Assembly: GCA_010405405.1 (NCBI GenBank)
Contig: MU004231.1
Coordinates: 3,342,401 to 3,406,400 of the forward strand
Direction: 5' to 3'
Length of the DNA: 64,000 nucleotides
From: Microthyrium microscopicum
Taxonomy: Eukaryota > Ascomycota > Dothideomycetes > Microthyriales > Microthyriaceae
The translations under genes were made by a program, and so were the position numbers. Under the pieces are notes generated by a model. It ran no database searches, was not told the DNA's origin, and saw only the letters and a list, made by a program, of their open reading frames with translations. Shown one piece after another: positions 56,354 to 64,000 of this stretch (positions are counted from its first letter, which is position 1; each line of letters begins with the position of its first letter).

Positions 56354-57820
56354 ATGGACAACTCCAAGATATATGCACCAGTCGACAGCCTGCCTTCCTC
56401 GGCTGATCCAAATTGCTACCCCAGAGCCAGCTTCCTACTTCTGCCGAAGGGTATCAGACTGACCATCCTCCGCAAAGCCGGCCTATCTCGCCAATATCGT
56501 GTCCAAATGGGAGTTGAGGATCCGCAGCATAATCCTCACAAGGAGTCGTTTGGAGACGAATGGGTACCAACTCCAGTCGCGTTATTTCAAACGTGCAAGA
56601 CCCTGCACCAGGAGGCCTGCGAAGTCTTCTATGGCGAGAATGTCTTCGTACTCGATGCCAGCAAGGGTATCAAGAACTTCGATATGCTAAGCAGCGTATC
56701 TACGCAAACCTTGACATTGGTTCGAACCCTCCAAATCGAGTTCAAAAACGAGTTCAAGGACGCAAACCCCCAACATCAGTGGATCAGTCCCTGGCTACAT
56801 GAATGGGAGAGAACATGCGAGTTCCTAGCGTCAAAGTTCCCTCGGGACGCAAATACAGTCTCCATTGACTTGTCAGTGCCCTACATCGACCGCTCTCCAG
56901 ACGCCTACCACTTCCTGGGATCCATGTGTACCTTAGCCCCGTTGGCTAGAGTCCGATATCATGATGAACGGCCTCAGCGTAGGCGCAGACGCCGTAATGG
57001 TTTGATCATCCCGCTTTTTCCTACTGAGCTCGAGCGGCAAAACAATTTTAGAACGCTGCGAATGTTGGAACACCACAGGTTTAGCTTTACGTCACGGCAA
57101 ATTGAGAAACGAAAGGGTGGCTTCTTTCCATTTCTCAGCTTACCGGTGGAACTTCAAGAGATAGTGTTGTCACATACGGACTTGGTTGGCAATACACGAA
57201 CAGGTCTGCCGCTCACCAAAGCAATCAACCATGCTTCTCAATGCTGTTCATATTGCATGGATCCCAATCTCAAGCCTGATAGCAAACCAGAAGAACGGTG
57301 TTGCTGCAGCGTCCCTCTCCACAGCTATTCAAGCACTTGTAGGTGCAATCCGCTACGGAGTTCAGGACTCCTCTTGACCAGCAAATACGTACGCGAATTA
57401 GGACTCGCAGTCCTACAGAGAGAGAACATCTTCTTCTGTTCCGGCCATCTGATCGACATGCTCCATGAAGTTAAAAGTCTAGTAAGGCCGAGCAAGCCTC
57501 AATTGCCGAGGGTCAGAGAACTCCGCATCACTATTGATCACTATAATTGGAGCTCCAGCTTTCACTCAGCGTCTTTGAGAGATCCTGTTGACCCGGAGCT
57601 CTGGCGAACAGGTATGCTGGAATTGCTGGCTGTGATAAATCTGCATTTCAAACACTTGAAGCTATTGAGTGTGGTGTTTGGTAGCCGTTGTGAACTTCCT
57701 CAAGGAATCACTGACTTGCTAGAGCAGACTATTACAGAGCTTGTTAAAGATGGTACTGTTAAGTACAAGCATTGTATCGTGGACTTGGCCAAGCAAAAGG
57801 TCAACGGCATGGCAACATAA
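56354..57820 (+). CDS. F-box/2EXR-like protein with internal Cys-rich segment
   Basis: A single exon encodes 488 residues. The start, SFLLLPKGIRLTILRKAGLSR, resembles the degenerate F-box or 2EXR-type opening (LP-x-E/G-IR-x-x-I). It is followed by TPVALFQTCKTLHQEACEVFYGEN, the 'leading residue' helix common in these fungal families. A second such helix appears at about 260 (FFPFLSLPVELQEIVLSHTD). Residues near 305-345 are Cys-rich (CCSYCMDP, RCCCSVP, CRCN). These proteins are usually substrate adaptors or of unknown role. The duplicated opening helix suggests two such units in tandem. Confidence 0.7.
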   Translation: MDNSKIYAPVDSLPSSADPNCYPRASFLLLPKGIRLTILRKAGLSRQYRVQMGVEDPQHNPHKESFGDEWVPTPVALFQTCKTLHQEACEVFYGENVFVLDASKGIKNFDMLSSVSTQTLTLVRTLQIEFKNEFKDANPQHQWISPWLHEWERTCEFLASKFPRDANTVSIDLSVPYIDRSPDAYHFLGSMCTLAPLARVRYHDERPQRRRRRRNGLIIPLFPTELERQNNFRTLRMLEHHRFSFTSRQIEKRKGGFFPFLSLPVELQEIVLSHTDLVGNTRTGLPLTKAINHASQCCSYCMDPNLKPDSKPEERCCCSVPLHSYSSTCRCNPLRSSGLLLTSKYVRELGLAVLQRENIFFCSGHLIDMLHEVKSLVRPSKPQLPRVRELRITIDHYNWSSSFHSASLRDPVDPELWRTGMLELLAVINLHFKHLKLLSVVFGSRCELPQGITDLLEQTITELVKDGTVKYKHCIVDLAKQKVNGMAT

Positions 57821-58097
57821 ATGGCAACAACACAGTTTAGGCCGATTGAAGTTTTCGCGACAAACTTTGGTAGGTTATCATCGGGGAATTACCACTGTAC
57901 TGCTAGCAAATTAAACATTACTTATCAACATATTGAGCATATAAAACAGCAGCACAGACACCAGGTGATATTAACTACAGCTGAATTATATCTTTCTTCT
58001 TCAACACCTCTAGACTTTTTCCACCTTCGCTCCAATCATCCCTATTCACATCATCATATTAAGATATTCATTTCTCCACCAAGTTGACTACATCCAT
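57821..58097. other. Short convergent gap
   Basis: This is the 3' space between the F-box-like gene (+) and the chitin deacetylase gene (-). A plus-strand frame directly after the stop at 57820 has no protein-like content. Confidence 0.4.
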
Positions 58098-59665
58098 TTA
58101 AGCGAAGAGAGCAACAACAGCGGCACCAACAGCAGCAGCGCTGAAGCCGAAGTTGCTGGCGCTGCTGTAGTAGTATGTGCCGTTGGCGGCGCTGCCTGGA
58201 GCACCAGCAGCGGGACTATCAATTGATTAGTTTTTGGATGCAGAAATTTGGATGTGAGGAACTTACCCAGCTGGCTTGGAGGTGGAGGTGGAGTTGCTAG
58301 CCCAGCCTGGGCCGGAAGCACCAGCGGATGCAGAGCCCTTGCCGCCGTTGACCTTTCCTTCTCCACCACCGCATGGTGGGAGAGCAGCGTGGCCGGAGCC
58401 GGTTCCGTGGCCGCCTTCGGTGTCTCCGCCGGACTTGGGGCCGGCTGGGAGGCCAGTGCCGTGGCCGGAGTATGGCTTTCCACCGTGACCGGATGAGCTA
58501 GATCCTGAGCCTGAGCCTGAAGATCCTGAGCCTGATCCTGAAGAGCCTGAGCCTGAGCCTGAAGAGCCTGAGCCTGGCTTGGATGATCCAGTAGGGACTG
58601 GGCCGCTGCCGCTCTTGGATGGGGATCCTGAGCCGGAGCTGGCACCTGGGCCGGATGGAGCAGTTCCGTTACCACTTGGGAGTGGGCCAGCAGCAGAGGA
58701 GGAAGCGATAACAGCGCTGGAGGATGCTCCTGCTGGAGCAGATGAGGTGGAAGCTGGGGCAGCAGAGCTGGAGGAAACAGTGGCAGCGCCTCCGCGGTAC
58801 CAGTTGGCTGGGTCGTCTCCAAGGCATTCACCAACTGGAACGGCTGCGAAGAAGGTCAGATATCGTTCAATGTTGATCGCAAATGTTAAACTTACACTTC
58901 TTTCCTTGGCTGGCGAGGTAGGAGATGATGGCTGGGACGAAGGTCTCGGCGGTTGGCTGATAGGGGTCGTGGTTCAAGGAGATGGTTCCACCAGCGGTGT
59001 AGTTGCCCTCATACCAGGCAATGGAGAGGTCGATTTGACCGATTGGGCCCTCAGCCCAATCCTGGGTGTCGATATCGACTTCGATGATCTTGTAGCCCAA
59101 TGACTGCAGGGTGCTGATAGCCAAGTCGTTGGTAGATAGATATGGAGGACGCATGTAGGTTGGGGCCTTTCCGAGGATAGCAAGATGCGCAGCCTCAAGT
59201 TCTCCCATCTGATCAGTGATTCCAGCCGCATCCAAAGTAGCAAGATCGGCGTGACTCCATCTATGTATTGTTTAACGGAATGCTTTGTTATATGAATCAA
59301 TAAGTAACTTACGTGTGGGAAGCGACTTGATGTCCTCCAGCAATCATGGATAGAAGAGTGGAGTTGTAGTTGTAGATGGTGTCCCAGTTTTGTCCTACAG
59401 TCTTGTTAGCTCAGATCCTTGTGTTGTACTAGATCTACAAACCGTTCTGGAAAAACGTGGCACGGTGACCAGCAGCAGTGAGCTGATCAACGATTTCCTG
59501 GGTGTAGATATATGGGCCATCATCGAAAGTCAATGCGACAACACCAGCTTCAACACAAGAAGTCCAGATGGTGCCATCAACAGGAATAGCTCCTCGCTTG
59601 TGGGAAAGATGGGCCAGCGCCGTGGAGGCAATGCTGGCACCAACAATTAAGTTCTTAATAGACAT
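58098..59665 (-). CDS. Chitin/polysaccharide deacetylase (CE4) with Ser/Gly stalk and GPI-type tail
   Basis: Five exons (59665-59443, 59394-59313, 59260-58896, 58843-58267, 58215-58098) give 454 residues. After a signal peptide (SIKNLIVGASIASTALA), the NodB domain shows TFDDGP at 46-51, HTWSH at 101-105 spanning two introns (metal-binding Asp/His/His), RPPYL, DTQDW and LNHD. The Cys-containing segment VPVGECLGDDPANWYRGG ends the domain. A long Ser/Gly/Pro linker with tandem GSGSGSS units follows. The tail SAAAVGAAVVALFA is a hydrophobic GPI-attachment-like end. CE4 enzymes remove acetyl groups from chitin in the wall. The gene is therefore likely to act at the cell surface. Confidence 0.92.
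58498..58575. repeat. Tandem 6-18 base coding repeat in the deacetylase stalk
   Basis: GAGCCT and GATCCT units repeat about a dozen times and encode the Ser-Gly stalk on the minus strand. Such repeats usually vary in copy number between strains. Confidence 0.8.
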
Positions 59666-60207
59666 TGTGAAGGTAAGATATTAGTATAAATGAACGACTG
59701 ATGCAAATAAAAGAGAGTGGTTAACCGCAAAGCAACAATAACGAGTGTGAAGCTAGGAGCGAAAGAGATGAAGAAGTCAGTTGAACTTTGGGATGGTTCG
59801 GCAGCCTTGCTGCATTTAAGCGTCTGCTTACCATTTTCAAAGAGCTTTGAATAGCAACACGATGGCGTCCAGACTAGAGCATGCAGTACGGTAGTGCCTT
59901 GGAGAAGGGGGTCATCTCATCTCGCGTGCGTTCGTTCAGAGGCTCAATCGGTACCCAGTAACCCAGTAAACATGGTCGCCATTGCTTGACAGTGCTTGAC
60001 TGGGATGGGAGCTCCAGCTCACAGTCAGGACTCAGGGCCGGTGGGTCTGGGGGAAATAGAGTTGTTGTCTGTGCTCGCCTATGTAGACGCCCAAACGTTT
60101 AGGGGAATGCATTCAACCAATGGCATCTAAGTGCGGCGTAAAAGATCCCAGCGTCAAATGCGACCTGAGATAAGCTCAAACAATGGTGAACGCCTTTCAA
60201 AGTCTTA
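59666..60207. other. Upstream region of the deacetylase gene
   Basis: Promoter-side sequence without a gene, ending at the TA target site of the MITE. Confidence 0.4.
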
Positions 60208-60431
60208 CAGTGCTATTGGGGTTCTGTTGTCCCCCCCCTAAAATTATGAAATAAAATCTAAAGGCCTAATTGGCCAGAGGACAAGCCATTAAGTCTCTAT
60301 TAGGCTTAATGTATAGCAACTTTTGGTCTCATCCAATTAACCCGATTATGGCGCTGGCCGTAAGCCAATCATACTAAGAGTTGCAAACTTATGGTTTTGA
60401 GGGGGGGGACAACAGAACCCCAATAGCACTG
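60208..60431. mobile_element. MITE with 32-bp perfect terminal inverted repeats and TA target duplication
   Basis: The left end (60208-60239) and the right end (60400-60431) are inverted copies of each other: CAGTGCTATTGGGGTT, then CTGTTGT and a run of eight C, matching over about 31-32 bases. A TA dinucleotide flanks each side (60206-60207 and 60432-60433). The 224-bp body is A+T rich and non-coding. The TA duplication and the CAGT start fit non-autonomous Tc1/mariner (including Fot1/pogo-like) elements. Perfect repeats suggest a fairly recent insertion. Confidence 0.88.
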
Positions 60432-62916
60432 TAATTGGATTCAATCTGGTCGTGTGGTTGAATTGCTCGTGTGTAAGCAATGTCATGGATTGGACACGGC
60501 GCGATCCCATAATGAGCCTAATCATGGAGCTGACCGACTGGTCTTGATCGTGAAGCCTGCAGTCCGGGGATTCTGGTGGTTGGTGCCACAACAATGGCTA
60601 GAAATTTACAGTCAGTGAAAAATAAAAGTCGGCTTCATCGCCGCCGCGCCGGGAGGATTTAGAATTCAGAGAAGCCCACCGCGGGTTGTAGACCGCAGGT
60701 GGCAAAAGGAAGGATTAAATCAAGCGGTTCCAGAGAGGCGCTTGAGAATACGGAGCCTCCATCTCGCGATGCCTGCATGGGGACAGTTTGGAGGCGAGTG
60801 GCAGTCAGTTCCTGGCAGTTCCTGGCAGAAGTCAGGGGCCAAGACCTCCAAGAGTAGCTAAAATCCCAAGCTTCAGGAGGTGACTGGAGAGATGGCGCAA
60901 AAGGTCTGGCGAAGAAGAACGTTGGAGTTGCATGCTTTGGAGCCAACCAACTTACCCCTGCATCTTGGCAGGCTTGGCAGGTACCAAAATGGATCAAATG
61001 GCACCACAACTTCGCAGGATCAATTTTGGAGTACGATGTCGCATCCGTATACCCGTCCTCCAGAAATTGTCAACAAAATGTTGGATTCAATCATATTTCG
61101 CAACTGCACTTAAAGGAGGCACATGGAATATCAGAAGACATTGCGTGCTTCGGTGGTGGCAACCAGTCCTCATTAGGGTCATTTCTAAACAAACCCCTTT
61201 TCCGAGTATCGTGATCAATCGTGTTGTTGTTGACTCAACACAACATACAGCTTGCAAAATTCCGGAAGCCAGATGAGATACTCGTTATCACATCGGATCC
61301 GGCCGTAGATATTCGTGACAACATATTATGAGGAAGAGAAATTCACAACCACTGCAACTTGGGGGCCGGCTCCAAGCCATCTCGCTTCCTACCACGCGCG
61401 TTTATATAATCAGGAACGAATACTGGCCAACTCGCGTGATGCCTGTCATTTCAAGAAATTAACAGCGCCTAAATCGTATCGTGGAACACTTTTTGACTGG
61501 GGTGTCGGAAGACTCGGTGTCCAAAATAGGAATCTGTGGTCTAGAGGCGTTCTTTTGGCCGCTTAAAGTTGGTCAACAACCGCCAATTTACGCTACTTCA
61601 CTGGCTCCTTAAGCTTTTCAGTCCTTGTTGACAAAAGTGCCACTCCTTTTCTTCGTCGCCCACGAGAGCCGTTTTGGTCATTTGGTTGAGCAGCCCTTGT
61701 TCGGATTTCCGAACAAAAAGCAGTCAGGTCTGCGATGATATAATTTGAGGAAGCTCGCGAGCGTGAAATTTGCACCAACCCGCCCGTCACCGCGATCAAC
61801 ATTGTTTGTCGTATATTCAATAGCTCACTTTCAGCACTATTTGGGTGCTCAACATACGATGTGATGCTAAATATATCTTACAGAATTTGCGGAAAGGTTC
61901 CAGGCACTCGGTCCCACTTCCCAGACAAGATCGTCTTGATCTTCTGATCCACCATGTGTTTCTAGCGGACGATCTTACTCCGTAGTGGCTCCACTTTTCA
62001 TAACTTCACGTTCTTCTGCAATTTAGAACTCGGGAAATTCATTCACACATGGATGGTGAAGTAGGTAATGAAGTTACTGTAGAGACTTCTTCCGTACTCC
62101 ATTCTCTATGCCATGAGCAATCTATGTGAATTCTTGAATCTGTTTTTGAGACTGCTTGCCGAAAGCATGCCTGGTTCTTGCCCGCTTGGAAGTAACGAAA
62201 AGTACCTAGGTACATTTCGATTGCATATAAACCAATGCTACCAATAACAGCAACATTTGCTCTCCATCATACTCGATCAGACCACTTTAGTTGGCAAGAG
62301 TTGAGTGGACTTTCGTTGGGGGCTCTGCCTCGCTACTTCTTCCTCAAAACAACCTATCTTCACTGCTTTCCTCGTTTCTATGCAGGACTGATGCTATACG
62401 GGCCATCTCTGCATATTCCCTCGATAACAGTTCCATTTGCAACATAAATACGCTGCGGACAGATATACCGACAGAATCTCTACTTAGAGTTATTTGGCTA
62501 ATGCGTTAGGACTGGTTTGAATTTTTCATGCAGTCCAGAATAAGGACGCGATGTCTATCTTAGAGACAATTGATGCCGCCGACCCCATATTAGCTTCGTG
62601 AGTCGCATCATAAGTACCTAGGTACCTAGGTATGTGAGGAGTCGTGTCTGGGAGCCTTGGCTACGATTGGACTGTCCCGGTGGTTACTCATTGCTAGTCG
62701 TCTGTTCTGAAGACCTTCAAGTAAATAGCAGATTGTGAGATCATGCTCAGAGTGCGTATAGGTTAACTTCGTCCAATTCTGTCACCAGTATGCCTCTTTT
62801 GTCTAAAGATCAATCGTTTCGTAGTATGCAAATGTAGGTAGTCTATCTATATTTATCTTCGATTCCCAGTGCTGGCAAAAGTTTGTCTCCGAAACACTGA
62901 TTTCTCGGCTGGACTT
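60432..62916. other. Intergenic, 2.5 kb, no convincing gene
   Basis: Open frames here are short and unrelated to known families. AGGTACCT palindromes occur at about 62200-62216 and 62605-62632. The right end is the 3' flank of the HET-domain gene. Confidence 0.35.
62605..62632. repeat. Perfect TACCTAGGTA palindromic repeat
   Basis: TACCTAGGTACCTAGGTA reads the same on both strands and is part of the AGGTACCT family of short repeats scattered in this window. Confidence 0.7.
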
Positions 62917-64000
62917 TCACAGTTTCCATACTTCCTCATGCTTCTTGGCAAGGTAGATAGTCTGGAAATGAAACCTATCTCTTAAGGACTCTTGACTAAC
63001 TGATTGCAATGAAGACTTTCTGATAAATGCGCCAGGAGGATACCCTAGTAACGGAAGCGTAATGAGATATGACGGACGTGAGGTGCGACAGCAGTTCAAA
63101 ATTGCCTCCCACTGTGAGGCATCTGACTTCCGAATTAATTGTAGGCGTATGCGAAGACCTTTGTTGGTCAACTCGAATGGCTCATCCACCCAGTTGCAAG
63201 GAACAATGTCCGCACTTGCCTTGAAACATACTGGTGACTGTGCAAAGACTCCGAGGAGAGGTAGAGGTTCCGGATTTGACATATATTGTGCAGACCAGGC
63301 AAAAATGCTTTGATCACGGGACGCTTGTATGATGTTTTCTTGAAGGCGAATAAATGCTTTAGCTAGCCCTTCTCCATAAAGAAGCGGCAGAGTGCAGTCA
63401 AATATTCCCAGTAGGCAGTATGCAGTGTCTTCTGGTTTTGTTGTTTGTCTGGTAGAGGCCCAAGACATACGTTTTGCAATACTCTTCTCATACAGAAACG
63501 AGCTTCCAGTAAGCAACACATCTTCATCAATTTTTGTGATTTTGTAAATGTTTTTCACTAGACTCTTTCGAGTACCAAACTCTTTCCATTCTCCAGAGTA
63601 GAAGCGTACAGTAGAAGGGGCTATCAGTTCCTGCAATGTCCATCCGCGAGTGAACCAGCGACTTTTGTCGAGTGAGCTTGGGTCAGCCTCATCATAGTCT
63701 TCGAGATAAGCATAACAGACAGCCGATTTCTTGTACCACTGAAACATGGAGTTGATAGCTTCAGAAAGCTCTGCGCTGGAACTTTTGTCGATTGTGCAAG
63801 TGTCGATCCAGGCATAGGAATAACCTTCGTCAGCGGCAATCTGGCAGCACTTGACGATCTTTTGATATCCTTGCTTTTCTTGACCAGTTCCATCTCTCAT
63901 CTCAGCATAGCTGACCTCTTCTGGACCCCATGTGTGCGAGAGAATGGCGTAGGCTGGGGCCTCTCCCAGAAAATACTCTAGCTGGAGGGTCTTAGTATTG
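62917..64000 (-). CDS. HET-domain (heterokaryon incompatibility) protein, 5' end outside window
   Basis: The open frame runs from the window edge (first full codon at 63999) to a stop at 62917, about 361 residues of visible protein. HET motifs are clear: AILSHTWGPEEVSYAEM, GYQKIVKCCQIAADEGYSYAWIDT, SSAELSEAINSMFQWY, VCYAYLED, then the RGWTLQELIAPSTVRFYS block. After it come SWASTRQTTKPEDTAYCLLGIFD and LPLLYGEGLAKAFIRLQENI, the common extension of this class. The usual CCIDK reads CTIDK here. HET proteins trigger cell death on non-self recognition in filamentous ascomycetes. The N-terminus, at most about 25 residues in typical members, lies beyond the window. Confidence 0.93.
   Translation of the reverse strand, partial: NTKTLQLEYFLGEAPAYAILSHTWGPEEVSYAEMRDGTGQEKQGYQKIVKCCQIAADEGYSYAWIDTCTIDKSSSAELSEAINSMFQWYKKSAVCYAYLEDYDEADPSSLDKSRWFTRGWTLQELIAPSTVRFYSGEWKEFGTRKSLVKNIYKITKIDEDVLLTGSSFLYEKSIAKRMSWASTRQTTKPEDTAYCLLGIFDCTLPLLYGEGLAKAFIRLQENIIQASRDQSIFAWSAQYMSNPEPLPLLGVFAQSPVCFKASADIVPCNWVDEPFELTNKGLRIRLQLIRKSDASQWEAILNCCRTSRPSYLITLPLLGYPPGAFIRKSSLQSVSQESLRDRFHFQTIYLAKKHEEVWKL

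Noticed and set aside
58088-58834. Minus-strand frame of 248 codons rich in Pro, Ala and Gln
   Set aside because: It is a shifted reading of the Ser/Gly stalk of the chitin deacetylase, whose spliced frame is complete.

Overview
The window reads as nuclear DNA of a filamentous ascomycete (Pezizomycotina). The evidence is the many short GT-AG introns of about 45-70 bp with CTAAC-like branch sites, protein-coding genes on both strands with long intergenic spaces, and typical fungal families: a HET-domain protein, a GLEYA adhesin with PAN-like repeats, a GH114 enzyme, an EthD protein, an SDR, a Baeyer-Villiger monooxygenase and a GPI-type chitin deacetylase. The gene content would fit Leotiomycetes, but that is a guess. 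I saw no rRNA, tRNA, CRISPR or virus-like element.

Layout. 0.5-2.3 kb: an APH-like phosphotransferase (+). 2.7-4.4 kb: a secreted GH114 protein (-). 5.6-6.0 kb: a possible gene remnant. 7.1-7.7 kb: a small secreted, possibly lectin-like protein (+). 7.9-11.7 kb: an insulysin/Ste23-like M16 protease (-) ending in the peroxisomal signal SKL. 12.3-12.9 kb: an EthD protein (+). 13.3-14.0 kb: a secreted hypothetical protein (-). 16.1-18.0 kb: three tandem micro-genes (+) encoding 30-32-residue Cys-rich peptides with CaaX ends. 18.2-20.2 kb: a Baeyer-Villiger-type monooxygenase (-). 20.9-21.9 kb: a glutathione S-transferase (-). 22.7-23.3 kb: a basic hypothetical protein (-). 24.5-25.8 kb: a single-pass membrane protein (+). 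26.8-27.8 kb: an SDR (+). 29.2-30.9 kb: a second APH-like phosphotransferase (+). 31.1-33.4 kb: an MFS transporter (-) with one junction that does not splice in frame. 35.9-38.6 kb: a large disordered protein (-). 42.6-44.9 kb: arginyl-tRNA synthetase (-). 45.4-53.7 kb: an island of four secreted proteins. 54.8-57.8 kb: an ankyrin-like protein and an F-box-like protein (+). 58.1-59.7 kb: chitin deacetylase (-). 60.2-60.4 kb: an intact-looking MITE. 62.9-64.0 kb: a HET-domain gene cut by the window end (-).

The most unusual signal is the tandem array at 16.1-18.0 kb. The three peptides share a Cys scaffold (C-x3-C-x-C-C ... C-x-C), a lysine-rich N-terminus and a C-terminal CVVM or CVIM, which is a canonical farnesylation-type CaaX box. 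Each gene also has an intron in its 5' leader just before the ATG. They combine features of metallothionein-like peptides with those of lipopeptide pheromone precursors. They lie about 4.5 kb beyond the 5' end of an M16 protease related to the yeast a-factor-processing enzymes Axl1/Ste23. A functional link is speculative.

Exon coordinates were worked out by hand from splice consensus, reading phase and remembered family conservation. They are predictions without transcript support.
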